This document shows positions 1-8,241 of a DNA stretch of 64,000 nucleotides, piece by piece. The translations under genes and the position numbers were made by a program. Under the pieces are notes generated by a model. The model was not told the origin of the DNA. It was given only the letters and a program-made list of their open reading frames with translations, and searched no databases. Position 1 is the first letter of the stretch; each line of letters begins with the position of its first letter. The stretch lies in the NCBI GenBank assembly GCA_002454045.1, contig DKID01000016.1, positions 92,211 to 156,210 of the forward strand. The letters run 5' to 3'. Source of the DNA: Nitrospina sp. UBA6727. GTDB taxonomy: Bacteria; Nitrospinota; Nitrospinia; Nitrospinales; VA-1.

Positions 1-1636
1 GTCCGTCGCCAAAATTTCCCGTAACCAAAATGGGAATTGCGGATTTTTTTTCGGCGATGTGCTGAACCAAAACTTGCGCGCTCTTGTCCGGGAACAATCC
101 GATGTTGATGCCTTGGAGAGGCGGGAGCGACCGCCACGCACCCTGATTGAGTTCCGCGTCTTTCTCTAAACGCAGGATGGGATGCCGGGAAAATTCTTCG
201 TTCAGGACAGGTTGGAACGCCGTGTCCACCAACGGCCGCGGGTTATCCCTGAAACTCACCGGTAAGATTTCTTCAATCGCGGTGCGCGAATAGCCGCCGC
301 CCTGAAATGAAAGTTCGCCGCCGATCATCAAAAACGCGCCGCCGTTCTCGACATATTTTCGGATGTTGCCCAAATATTTTTTGTCGATAAACGGATCGTA
401 TTTGAAGTTCTGAAAAATCGTCAGGTCAAACGAACTCAAATAATCGTCAAACAAAAGGTTGGAGGGAAAGGGAATCAAACTAAGTTCTGAAACCGGAGCC
501 TGCACGTCATCCCCTAAGTTTCTGAGAATGAAAAACGACAGCAGGTCCACCTTCGGGTTGTGGGCGAGAACTTCGCGGAGATACCGGGAGTCCCACGACG
601 GGCGACCGTTGAGGTGCAGAACACGGATGCGGTCGCGCACCACATTTATCTCAAGTTCTTTTTCGTTGTTGATGTGAATGACTTCGCCCGCAAACTTGGG
701 CAGGCTGATGGTGTAAATCCTTTTGCCCGCGTTTTCAGGCGTGAACTCCAACTCCGTTTCAAACCGTTTCGTGTCTTCCCGCACTTCGATGATCTTCGAA
801 ACTAGAATGCGGTCGCCCTCTTTCAAAACCAGCGGGACGTTGCGGTTTCCCATGGACGACGCAAACACGGTGAGGGAAATTCGCGCGGGCTGCTGCACAA
901 ATCCAAAATCCGCCGCCGAGACGGCTTCAATCGCCAAGTCTTTAAATCCCACGTTGCTCCCGGCTTGCAAGGTATGAACCGGGCTGCCCAGTTCTTTGAG
1001 CGTCGCCGTCATGTTTCTGGAAATCTCGCCGACCTCTTGAGTCAAATCCGCGCCATCCGAAAACAGGAACACTCCTCGCAACGATTGCGCCGGGTACCGC
1101 TCGACCAACGCGTCGAAGACGCGAGTGAAATCGGTGTAGGGACGATGAGCGCGGTATGTATTTTTCACCGTGCCCGCCGCGACCTTTTCGATGTCGTCGG
1201 AGAAAAAATAATAATCAACGTTGAAATCTTTTTCCAAACTTTCGAAGTAGGCAACGTTGGCATCGACGGCGTTTTTGATCAGGTCAATCCGCGAAGATTC
1301 GTCGGCGATGGTTTTTATTTTTATGGAAAGGCTTTCGCTGTTGTCGAGCAAAACCGCGATGGAATTTCTGAGGGATTGGCTTTTCTGAAATTCCAGTTCG
1401 GGCTTTAACAACACCAGCAACAAAAGGGTGAACGCGCCCAGCCGGAGCGCGAAGAGAAGAAGTTTTCTTGCCCGAGTGCTCACCCGATTCAGGCTGGTCC
1501 AGAAAAACCAAAGCGCCGCGGGAACCACGATGCCGAGCGTGGTTAAAATCACCGCCGTGTCTTCGGACAACCAATGCAGTTGCCAGTGGTTGTATTCTTC
1601 GGAAGGAACCCCCAGCAATTTCGCCAGCAAATTCAT
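1..1636 (-). CDS. VWA / glutamine-amidotransferase-like membrane protein (3' end beyond window)
   Basis: Reading on the minus strand from ATG at 1636 stays open to the window edge, about 545 residues, so the C-terminus is missing. Two hydrophobic segments lie near residues 28-49 and 60-77. They are followed by a VWA-like fold with a DNSES MIDAS-type motif and FLFSDGAD. The later part contains RVLHLNGRPSWDSRYLRE, typical of the amidotransferase-like half of these proteins. The start codon overlaps the stop of the upstream DUF4159 gene (ATGA), so the two are translationally coupled. In known genomes such proteins sit with MoxR/DUF58/Bat-type genes, and a membrane-associated stress or chaperone role is inferred only. 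Family assignment is by motif reading and the exact function is unknown. Confidence 0.75.
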   Translation of the reverse strand, partial: MNLLAKLLGVPSEEYNHWQLHWLSEDTAVILTTLGIVVPAALWFFWTSLNRVSTRARKLLLFALRLGAFTLLLLVLLKPELEFQKSQSLRNSIAVLLDNSESLSIKIKTIADESSRIDLIKNAVDANVAYFESLEKDFNVDYYFFSDDIEKVAAGTVKNTYRAHRPYTDFTRVFDALVERYPAQSLRGVFLFSDGADLTQEVGEISRNMTATLKELGSPVHTLQAGSNVGFKDLAIEAVSAADFGFVQQPARISLTVFASSMGNRNVPLVLKEGDRILVSKIIEVREDTKRFETELEFTPENAGKRIYTISLPKFAGEVIHINNEKELEINVVRDRIRVLHLNGRPSWDSRYLREVLAHNPKVDLLSFFILRNLGDDVQAPVSELSLIPFPSNLLFDDYLSSFDLTIFQNFKYDPFIDKKYLGNIRKYVENGGAFLMIGGELSFQGGGYSRTAIEEILPVSFRDNPRPLVDTAFQPVLNEEFSRHPILRLEKDAELNQGAWRSLPPLQGINIGLFPDKSAQVLVQHIAEKKSAIPILVTGNFGDG

Positions 1637-2397
1637 CTGGGATTGTACCTGCGCATACGTTCGAGGATAATCGGCAAATGCACCATGTCCTTTTTGTAGT
1701 CCAGCGTCAGCGCGTACATGATGATGTTGACGCCCATGCGGATGGCGAGTTGCCGCTGCCTGTATCCTCCCGCGAGCACATCGTAATTCCAATGCCCCAG
1801 TTTGTTCCGCGACCAAGCGCCGCCGTGGTCGTTGGAGCTGACCACCAAAACGGTTCTCCCTTTAATGGATATTCCTTCCAGATAAGACTTGACGATGGTT
1901 CGTCCCGACACGGCGTTGAGCAAATAAAAAGAACGGAAAATAGAATGCTCGCGCGAAATTTTTCCAAGCGGATTTTGCGGGAACAACGTGGATATCATTC
2001 CACGCACCGCGGCGGAAAATGCAGAATCGACGCGGCCAGAATTGTCATCGATAAAAAGAAATCCGCCGTAGTTTAAATATCGCCGCAAAATTTTCAGGTC
2101 ATCTGCGGGGAACGAATCAAACGCCGCGTCGCCCCCCATATAGAGGAAGGGATACCGAAATACTTCCGGGTCCGAAATGTTCATCGCGATCGGTTCGCGG
2201 TTGACTTCAACAGACGTTCTGCGCGCAACCTCAGCGAGCAGGCTTCGCAAAGCTTCCGGTCGCGGGTTATCGTTGCCGCCGCGATACATAACTCGCGGAA
2301 GAGTCAGGTCGGAATAACTACCGCCAGCGGCTTCGACCGATTGCACCTCCGCAACAAAAAAAAAGGCGCATCCAAATATAAAAAAAAAGATTCGCAT
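1633..2397 (-). CDS. DUF4159 domain protein, secreted
   Basis: A 254-aa protein with an N-terminal signal peptide (hydrophobic residues 2-15, then VQSVEAA). The rest matches DUF4159 as I know it: FRYPFLYMGGD near residue 80, a YGGFLFIDD segment near 110, and WNYDVLAGGYRQRQLAIRMGVN near the end. DUF4159 resembles inactive glutamine-amidotransferase-like folds. Its role is unknown, but it is usually encoded beside VWA/Bat-like membrane proteins, as here. Its stop overlaps the start of that neighbour by four bases. The upstream 116 bp contain an RYC triplet tract and no clear promoter. Confidence 0.8.
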   Translation of the reverse strand: MRIFFFIFGCAFFFVAEVQSVEAAGGSYSDLTLPRVMYRGGNDNPRPEALRSLLAEVARRTSVEVNREPIAMNISDPEVFRYPFLYMGGDAAFDSFPADDLKILRRYLNYGGFLFIDDNSGRVDSAFSAAVRGMISTLFPQNPLGKISREHSIFRSFYLLNAVSGRTIVKSYLEGISIKGRTVLVVSSNDHGGAWSRNKLGHWNYDVLAGGYRQRQLAIRMGVNIIMYALTLDYKKDMVHLPIILERMRRYNPR

Positions 2398-2440
2398 CCG
2401 GCGAGTTTAAAACAGATGGCGCCGTGATACAAGCAACCCC

Positions 2441-2513
2441 GCGCGCCGTCGTCACCATCACCGCCGTGACCGTCGCGTGCCGCCATCGTCAACCCCCCGT
2501 CGTCGCGGCGCGG
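2441..2513. repeat. RYC triplet tract A
   Basis: The plus strand reads as imperfect triplets of the form GCC/GTC/ACC/ATC, clearest at 2445-2475, then degenerates toward 2510. The tract abuts the stop codon of the downstream minus-strand amidinohydrolase gene. RYC is on the strand opposite to both flanking genes. It has no inverted symmetry, so it is not an intrinsic terminator. Confidence 0.6.
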
Positions 2514-3269
2514 TCAGAGGATTAGGCTTAAGCAAGTCACGCTGCCGTCGGCTTTTTCGAATTCGCTCATTTCCAATTCAACGGTTTTGAATCCGCGGGC
2601 ACGAATTTTTTCGCCGACGTTTGGGAATCCGGCGGGCATCAGAACCGCGTTCCCGAGGACGAGACAGTTGGCGGAATAGGATTCGCTGGCGGCCACTTCA
2701 ATGCAGTCGAAATGCCGCAAGTTTGCAACATCAATCCGCGCGGGGTCTATGATTAAAAAGTTGTCGGCAAGAAAAGTTGCCGCGCTTTTGAGGTGCAGTC
2801 CTTTCGTCACGGCGACGGGAATTATTTTTTTCGATGTGAGTTTGGAGAGCGCTGCGGCGGCGGCGAGGTTTGTGCGTTTTGAAATGCCGACGAAAATTGT
2901 GTCGGGAGTGTTCATCACGTCGCCGCCGTCAAGAGTTGCGGGGGAATCCAGCGTCACGCAACGCCGATACATTTTCAGCGCGGGGGCAATCGATTGCACT
3001 TCCTCCCGCCGCGAAGATTTTTTCATCGGGCAGAGCAGGATTTTGTCGTCCAGCACAACGGCGGTGTCTTCCACAAATGTTGCGTCGGGCAAATGGTCTT
3101 GAGGAGGCAGGCGCACCACTTCGCCGCCGGCTTCCTTCAGCGCCGCGACGTAGCGTTCGTGTTGCCGCAAAGCGGTGGCGAGGTGGATGCTATTTTTTTG
3201 CGGATGCTCCGACAAGGCTTGAGAAAACTTTGGCCCCGGCTTTCTCACCAACGCCGTGAATGCGTGCAT
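2514..3269 (-). CDS. Dimethylarginine dimethylaminohydrolase-like amidinohydrolase
   Basis: A 251-aa member of the arginine deiminase/amidinotransferase superfamily, probably cytosolic. It would hydrolyse a methylated arginine or similar guanidino compound to citrulline and an amine. Visible family marks are FVEDTAV near residue 66 (acidic substrate-binding residues), LDGGDV near 115, the catalytic His in KGLHLKSAATFL near 160, and the catalytic Cys in DGSVTCLSL three to four residues from the C-terminus. ATG at 3269 is preferred over a TTG at 3287 because GGAAGGA lies about 8 nt upstream. It follows a GGCT-like gene by about 20 nt. DDAH is the best guess by length and C-terminal motif; ornithine-forming relatives cannot be excluded. 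Confidence 0.85.
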   Translation of the reverse strand: MHAFTALVRKPGPKFSQALSEHPQKNSIHLATALRQHERYVAALKEAGGEVVRLPPQDHLPDATFVEDTAVVLDDKILLCPMKKSSRREEVQSIAPALKMYRRCVTLDSPATLDGGDVMNTPDTIFVGISKRTNLAAAAALSKLTSKKIIPVAVTKGLHLKSAATFLADNFLIIDPARIDVANLRHFDCIEVAASESYSANCLVLGNAVLMPAGFPNVGEKIRARGFKTVELEMSEFEKADGSVTCLSLIL

Positions 3270-3288
3270 GGGCGCGTCCTTCCGCAAC

Positions 3289-3762
3289 TTAATCGCAGGT
3301 GCGGGTGTTCATCATCCGCGAAAAATACAGCATGGGGAAAAGAGGTTTCGTCCTCCTGAAAATTTGCATCGTGGCCTTACTAGGTTTGAGTCCGCTCGCA
3401 ATTTTATCGGGACGGGCGATGTAAGTCAGTCCGTTCACCATGATGAAATCGTGGCGGTTGAAGCGCATGACCTTGCGTTGGTATTCATCGGGGTGGCCAA
3501 ATATCTCGTCGAGTTTAGGAACAAATTTTTCGTCCATCACATAAAGTTCGCCGTGCATCATCCCGGAATGATCCGGGGTTGGCTCGATGTTCGGCATCCC
3601 GAGTCCTGCTAATCCCCCGGCGTCAATGGGGATTTTATTAAAGACCAGTCGCCATGCCGAGAGGGTCACCGAGGATTTTGATACACATTCCAAGCCCGCC
3701 TTTTTGAAGCAATCCAGGTTGATCAATTCTCCATACGCAAAAAAATTGATAACGTCCGTCAT
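3289..3762 (-). CDS. Gamma-glutamylcyclotransferase-like (AIG2/GGCT fold) protein
   Basis: A 157-aa protein starting with VINFFAYGELIN, the nucleotide-like YGxL loop of the GGCT fold. MMHGELYVMDEKFVPKLDEIFGHPDEYQR near residues 68-95 is typical of the BtrG/AIG2/GGCT superfamily, where the acidic residue of the GELY segment is the likely catalytic acid. ATG at 3762 has GGGAGGT about 6 nt upstream; a TTG two codons earlier is less likely. It is encoded just before the amidinohydrolase, probably as one transcript. Substrate is unknown, and the family cleaves gamma-glutamyl amines or peptides to pyroglutamate. (The motif above is described by its flanks: MMHGELYVMDEK and FGHPDEYQR.). Confidence 0.75.
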   Translation of the reverse strand: MTDVINFFAYGELINLDCFKKAGLECVSKSSVTLSAWRLVFNKIPIDAGGLAGLGMPNIEPTPDHSGMMHGELYVMDEKFVPKLDEIFGHPDEYQRKVMRFNRHDFIMVNGLTYIARPDKIASGLKPSKATMQIFRRTKPLFPMLYFSRMMNTRTCD

Positions 3763-3939
3763 CGTCAAACCTCCCGTCCTAAGCCGTTGCGTTCAAGGCT
3801 TGGTTGATTTTTCCCAAGACAAAAGTGCGCGGCAAAAAACTTGCCGAGTGTGAGGGAGTATGATAGCATCAAAAACCGTTCGCGATTGCGGTCGTCATTT
3901 TTGTTTCGCCTGAAAAAGTTTTTTTGTTGCAGGCGGTTT

Positions 3940-3966
3940 TTGCAAACGAATTGGAATGCGTAAAAT
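3940..3966 (+). promoter_or_regulatory. Possible sigma-70 promoter of trxA
   Basis: TTGCAA at 3940-3945 and TAAAAT at 3961-3966 with a short 15-nt spacer, about 57 nt before the trxA ATG. The spacing is below optimum, so this is a weak prediction. Confidence 0.3.
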
Positions 3967-4022
3967 TTTTCCAAGGGGGCGACGCGAGAGGGATTGTCTC
4001 TTTCTATTTTAAGGAGTTGTTT

Positions 4023-4355
4023 ATGTCAGGCAAAGTGGTTACGATTTCCGACGCGGAGTTTGAGCAAACGGTTCTAAAATCTGACAAGCCGGTTGTGCTG
4101 GATTTCTGGGCAGAATGGTGCCAGCCCTGCAAAATGCTTTCGCCCACCGTTGAAGAACTTGCTGGGGATTTTGGGGATAAAATTCTGGTCGGGAAGTTGA
4201 ATGTGGACGACAACCCCAGCACCGCAACCACCTACGGCATCCGCGGTATCCCCACCCTGCTTTTCATCAAGAAGGGGGAAGTGGTTCAGCAAATTGTGGG
4301 GGTAAAATCAAAAGCGGAAATTAAAAAAATCATCGAGGAAAACTTGCTGGCGTAA
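4023..4355 (+). CDS. trxA: Thioredoxin
   Basis: A 110-aa cytosolic thioredoxin, the usual length. The chain has the standard order: VLDFWAEWC..PC active site near residues 27-36, the cis-proline loop GIRGIPTLLFIKKGE near 70-84, and a C-terminal helix. The active site reads WCQPC rather than the usual WCGPC, which in other thioredoxin-fold proteins shifts redox potential. ATG at 4023 is chosen because AAGGAG lies 7 nt upstream at 4011-4016 and the protein then begins MSGKVVTISD, as in the family. It is monocistronic, with a terminator directly after it. Confidence 0.95.
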   Translation: MSGKVVTISDAEFEQTVLKSDKPVVLDFWAEWCQPCKMLSPTVEELAGDFGDKILVGKLNVDDNPSTATTYGIRGIPTLLFIKKGEVVQQIVGVKSKAEIKKIIEENLLA

Positions 4356-4394
4356 ATTGTTTGGTTTTCCATTTGCGTGTGGACTGAAAATAAT

Positions 4395-4435
4395 AAAACC
4401 CTTTTTCCCATTTGGGAAAAGGGGTTTTTGTTTTT
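4395..4435 (+). terminator. Rho-independent terminator after trxA
   Basis: A 15-bp stem (4395-4409 with 4414-4428, one G.T pair) and an ATTT loop, with the T-rich 3' arm running on to TTTTTGTTTTT at 4425-4435. It lies 40 nt downstream of the trxA stop. Confidence 0.9.
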
Positions 4436-4445
4436 CCCGCTTGTC

Positions 4446-4500
4446 AGACGGCGACGGCGTAACATTTTTTCAGGTGGCGGCGGTGACGGTGACGGCGCAA
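4446..4500. repeat. GRY/RYC triplet tract B
   Basis: The plus strand carries GAC/GGC/GGT triplets in two blocks, 4447-4459 and 4473-4497, split by a short AT-rich stretch. It lies in the convergent junction between trxA and the unrecognised 4521-5744 gene. The RYC sense belongs to the minus-strand transcript; trxA already has its own terminator. Confidence 0.6.
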
Positions 4501-4520
4501 CGTGATTGACGGAAAACTTC

Positions 4521-5744
4521 CTACGCCTCGCTCACATCCATCCACTTGAAATTCTGCACGGGCAACACGGGATAAACCGTGAAGAGCGGCGTGTTGTAAG
4601 GGACAAACGCGGCGTCGGTCCCGGGGCTCAGCGTCAGGTGGATGTTGACGAAATTGAAACTCATCCCTTCCTGCCAAGGTTGCGAAGTGTTTTCAACGTA
4701 GGCGGGAATCTTATCGGCGGCGTGACTCCGCACCATCAAGCCGGAACCTCCTTGCAATCCGTACTCGTAAAGGTCCGGCGCACCCTGAATGAGAATCGAT
4801 ACTTGGCTGGCATCAAACCATATTTTGAAATTCGCAACCATCTGCACGTAAGGTCCCAGAGTCCCAGTGCGTTCCAGCACCGCGCGCGGGTAAGCATATT
4901 CCGCCGCAACTTCTGGCGTGCCCGGATAAGCCGCGGCGCGAAACTTTTTTTCCTTGACCCGCGACACCGACAGGAACAACAGGTGCGGGTCATCCAGCGC
5001 TATGTCTAAAATCTCGCCGCCGTCGTAACTACAAATTTTTCCCATTTCAAATCCAAGCGGAAATGAGTAACCCATTTTTGAGTAGTAGGCGCGAAGTCCC
5101 CCGTCCAACGGGTCGTCGGGCTTCTTGCTGATCTTGATGTCGAAAGGCATCATCAGATGAAAAGCGTTGCTGCGCGCATTCATAAACGGACCGCACGCGC
5201 CCGGATATTCGCGGTGCACGTTGAGATTGTCCGGCTCGAATTTTCTGCGGCTGCCGCCAAAATGTTGCGCCGTTTTTTCTTCCTTGCTCAAGCCGAACTT
5301 GTTCTGATAATAAGCGGACGCGCGTTTCTGGGCGATGTCGAGAAAATATTCTGGCGCGTCGGTCTGCACCACCAAACGTTGTTTTTTCTGACCATCGGTT
5401 TTCGCAGACCGCATCGCTTCGCTGTACAGATTGACTTCGGCGGCGGTCTTTTTAATATCCCGTTCAATTTGCTGTGTCAGCGACGGGTCATTGTAGGTGG
5501 TCTTGTCGACCAGTCCCCGCGCGCGATTTAGCATCTCCAACTTCAGGGTGTAACGTTTCGGCTCTTCGGCAAGCGCATGAATGGTCGCCATGATGAGACT
5601 GAATTGTTCCTCGGGCAAAAATCCAACCGCGTCGAAATCCGCGCCGCGGATAAAATCAAGCGCCATGGGACCGAACGCCTCTTCGCGCCGGAGACCGAGA
5701 GTGAGCAGATAATTGAGGTAAGCCCGCGCCTCGTTGAGTTCCAT
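4521..5744 (-). CDS. Hypothetical 407-aa protein, family not recognised
   Basis: I do not recognise this protein. The first about 130 residues look helical and charged. The middle and end (from about 170) are rich in aromatic residues, Gly and Pro, with segments such as GYSFPLGFEMG and WFDASQVSILIQGAPDLYEYG suggesting a beta-rich globular domain. No signal peptide, transmembrane segment or catalytic motif is evident. ATG at 5744 has GGAG 6 nt upstream (CGCGGAGAAGTTT). Codon use looks like its neighbours. It may be co-transcribed after nothing: the TonB receptor gene ends downstream-to-upstream of it with a 144-bp gap containing an RYC tract. Confidence 0.7.
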   Translation of the reverse strand: MELNEARAYLNYLLTLGLRREEAFGPMALDFIRGADFDAVGFLPEEQFSLIMATIHALAEEPKRYTLKLEMLNRARGLVDKTTYNDPSLTQQIERDIKKTAAEVNLYSEAMRSAKTDGQKKQRLVVQTDAPEYFLDIAQKRASAYYQNKFGLSKEEKTAQHFGGSRRKFEPDNLNVHREYPGACGPFMNARSNAFHLMMPFDIKISKKPDDPLDGGLRAYYSKMGYSFPLGFEMGKICSYDGGEILDIALDDPHLLFLSVSRVKEKKFRAAAYPGTPEVAAEYAYPRAVLERTGTLGPYVQMVANFKIWFDASQVSILIQGAPDLYEYGLQGGSGLMVRSHAADKIPAYVENTSQPWQEGMSFNFVNIHLTLSPGTDAAFVPYNTPLFTVYPVLPVQNFKWMDVSEA

Positions 5745-5823
5745 AAACTTCTCCGCGACCGTGATTTAGAAAAGGTTATCTTGACGGGAAAAAATCCGCC
5801 GCGCAAGTTCTTTCGAAAAATTG

Positions 5824-5880
5824 CGGCGCAACGACGGTCACGGTGGTGATGGTGACGGGGGCGCGGGGAATGACGGGCGG
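5824..5880. repeat. GRY/RYC triplet tract C
   Basis: Plus-strand triplets GGC, GAC, GGT, GAT in register, with a GGGG interruption, filling the end of the gap immediately after the TonB receptor stop. On the minus strand (the transcript of both flanking genes) it is RYC. Confidence 0.6.
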
Positions 5881-5888
5881 CGAGTTGT

Positions 5889-8027
5889 TCAGCGGAAATT
5901 GACGGTGAAGTCGTAGACGACGCGGCGGTCGTTTTTCCACGGGACGGTGGCGATGCTGTTGCGGGCGAACTCGGGCAAAAAGGTTTCCTCGTCCGTTACA
6001 TTTTTTACCGCGAACCGATGCAACACGGGGACGCCGGACAATCGTTGCTTGCGGGCGAGGCTCAGGTCGAGCACGGCGGTGGGATCAATATCTACTTCAG
6101 TCCCCTCTTCGTCTTTGCTAACGCCTTCCAATCCGGTCATCGCGCCGACATAATTCAGCACTGCGGAAAGAGTCCACAGGCATAAATCTTTAGACACGCC
6201 GGTGGTGAGTGCTACGCTGGGAACGTAGAGGGCGTTATACGAACCGCTGCCGGGGTTGTCCCCGTCCGTCCCGTGATAATAGTTGGCGTTGAAGAATAGG
6301 TTGAACTTTTTCGGGTCGGTGTAACTCAATTCCATCTCTACGCCGGTGGCGTTGTACGTGTCGGCGTTTAAGTAGGTGTTTGGAGAATTGGAAAATCGGT
6401 CGCGAAAAATACGGTCGTCGAAGGATGCCCACCACCCGGAAAGTTGCGCGAAGAAGGGCCCGTCGGAAGTGGTGTATCCCAATTCCACCGTGCGAGTTTT
6501 TTGCGCGTCGAGGTCTTCGTTGCCATGCAACACGCCGGCGGTGATGTAGAGTTCGAGTATGCTGGGCGTCCGATACGCTTCGTCGTAACTGAGTCGGACG
6601 CTGTTGTTTTCGTCGATGGAATAAACCGCCGCCAAGTGCGGCGCGAACTCCGTGCCCGTTATGTCGTTGTAGGAAACCCGCGCGGCGGCGGTGGTCTTCC
6701 ATTTTTCCCGCGTGTGTTCCAACTGTCCCATCAACGAATATTCGGCGATATGACGGCCAGCAACATTGTCACCGCAAGGGAAGGTTGCAAACGGTATTAC
6801 ATCTGCTATGACGGTATTGTCATCGTTACATATTTCATTTCCTTCGCCGGCAATCTTTTGGGCTGCTTCGCGCTTGCTTTCATCAATCTTAGTGTCTTCG
6901 AACTTACCAGCCTTTTTGAGATCGTAGTCGGCTTGTATTCGGTAATGGACGCGGTCGTTCAAACTGGCGGTTTTGCGGGCGTAAAGTCGGTGGCGGTAGC
7001 CTTTGGATATGGAAACATTGCCCGGGGGACCGCTGAATAATTCGAGCGAACTCCAATCAAAAGTCGCGCCCATTTCAAACTGCGCCGTCGCGCTCGTATT
7101 TCTGCGGTAGCGGTAATCCCCCAAATAACCTGTCGCAATTAAATCTTCGCCGATTTGCTGAGTAGGGTGGGGAGCGTTGCCGAGGTTATTTTCCACCGAC
7201 CGAAACGCGTTGAACAGGACGCGGTGGTTTTCATTTTTGAGGCGCAATAAATAATTGCCGCCGTCTTCAAACTCTTTAGGGCGGTAGACTTTCCCTGCGG
7301 GAGGGTCACCGCTCTTCTCGCCGGTGAAAAAAACTTTTTCGCCGTCCTCGCTGGAATGGTTTGTTGACGCGTAAATATCGACGCCGCCGCACGCCGCCGA
7401 CTTCATCGCGTAATTCGCGCCGCCGAAATATTTTTCACCGTCGCCGACTCCGACATGCGCCTGCCCGCCTTCCTTCGCGGGGTCGCGCAAGACGATGTTG
7501 ATCACCGCGGAGTAAGCGTGGTTGCCGTAAAGGGCTCCCGCCGGTCCCTTCAACACTTCCACGCGTTCGACGTCGTGGATGTTGACGCGATTGAGTTTTA
7601 GTCCGCCGCCGGCCACCGCGTTCCACGTCGGGACGTCATCGATCATCATCAACACATCGTTGGGATAATGAGGTTGCAGCGAGCCGCGCGACGTGGGTTG
7701 CCCCTTCTTAAAATGAGTGCGCCATACATCCATCCCCGCCAAAGTGCGCAACGCTTCGCCGATGGTCTGAAAGTTATAACGGGCGAAGTCTTGCTTGGTG
7801 ATTACCGAAACCGTCCGCGAACGTTGCAACGCCGTTTCGGGACGTAGCGAGCCCAACTCCGATTTGCGGGTCGCCGGGTTGACCCGCGTCATATCGGTGA
7901 GCGCGTTCAATTCTTCATCCACCGCGCGCGAGTTTTCCGCCGCCAGCGAGTTGGAAATTAGAATCAGCGAGCACGCCGCGGTTAAAATTGCGCCATACAA
8001 ATAACTGGGCGACTGCGGGGATTTCAT
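5889..8027 (-). CDS. TonB-dependent outer-membrane receptor
   Basis: A 712-aa TonB-dependent transporter of the BtuB/CirA type. A signal peptide (hydrophobic core about residues 12-28, cleavage near SLAAEN) is followed by a plug domain with VSVITKQDFARYNFQTIGEAL, DDVPTW and VERVEVLKGPAGALYGNHA. A 22-strand barrel would follow, rich in alternating aromatic residues, with VRLSYDEAYRTPSILELY typical of the family. Start ATG 8027 has GGGAGGT 7 nt upstream. The last residue is Arg after NF, whereas most barrels end in Phe or Trp. Two cysteines in a barrel loop (about residues 395 and 420) might form a disulfide. Substrate (siderophore, cobalamin, other) cannot be told; no cobalamin riboswitch is seen upstream. 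Confidence 0.92.
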   Translation of the reverse strand: MKSPQSPSYLYGAILTAACSLILISNSLAAENSRAVDEELNALTDMTRVNPATRKSELGSLRPETALQRSRTVSVITKQDFARYNFQTIGEALRTLAGMDVWRTHFKKGQPTSRGSLQPHYPNDVLMMIDDVPTWNAVAGGGLKLNRVNIHDVERVEVLKGPAGALYGNHAYSAVINIVLRDPAKEGGQAHVGVGDGEKYFGGANYAMKSAACGGVDIYASTNHSSEDGEKVFFTGEKSGDPPAGKVYRPKEFEDGGNYLLRLKNENHRVLFNAFRSVENNLGNAPHPTQQIGEDLIATGYLGDYRYRRNTSATAQFEMGATFDWSSLELFSGPPGNVSISKGYRHRLYARKTASLNDRVHYRIQADYDLKKAGKFEDTKIDESKREAAQKIAGEGNEICNDDNTVIADVIPFATFPCGDNVAGRHIAEYSLMGQLEHTREKWKTTAAARVSYNDITGTEFAPHLAAVYSIDENNSVRLSYDEAYRTPSILELYITAGVLHGNEDLDAQKTRTVELGYTTSDGPFFAQLSGWWASFDDRIFRDRFSNSPNTYLNADTYNATGVEMELSYTDPKKFNLFFNANYYHGTDGDNPGSGSYNALYVPSVALTTGVSKDLCLWTLSAVLNYVGAMTGLEGVSKDEEGTEVDIDPTAVLDLSLARKQRLSGVPVLHRFAVKNVTDEETFLPEFARNSIATVPWKNDRRVVYDFTVNFR

Positions 8028-8050
8028 TTTTCAACCTCCCTTTTTGCTGA

Positions 8051-8088
8051 CGAAAATTACTGGCGAAAGTTACCGGCGAAAATTTCGG
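8051..8088. repeat. Three 13-bp tandem units upstream of the TonB receptor
   Basis: Near-identical units CGAAAATTACTGG, CGAAAGTTACCGG and CGAAAATTTCGG occupy 8051-8088, within the divergent region between the receptor gene and nuoN. They lie 24-60 nt upstream of the receptor start. They could be an operator or merely a small direct repeat. Confidence 0.4.
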
Positions 8089-8241
8089 CGCGCAAATATT
8101 TGGGAAACAAATCCGCGCCCATCGCCGTTTTATTTCTGCACCACGCGGAAAAATTTGTCAACACATTTTTTGGGAGATGATGAAGGTTGCAAAAAACGCG
8201 GCGATGGTATAGAACAGCCCGTAACATAAATCCCCCTCGCG

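Noticed and set aside
4446..4500. Possible hidden Gly/Asp-rich (RTX-like) peptide gene read from GRY triplets
   Set aside because: GRY codes Gly and Asp, but no start codon with a ribosome-binding site exists, the tract is interrupted, and frames differ between copies.
7990..8241. Cobalamin riboswitch before the TonB receptor
   Set aside because: No B12-box-like sequence was found in the leader.
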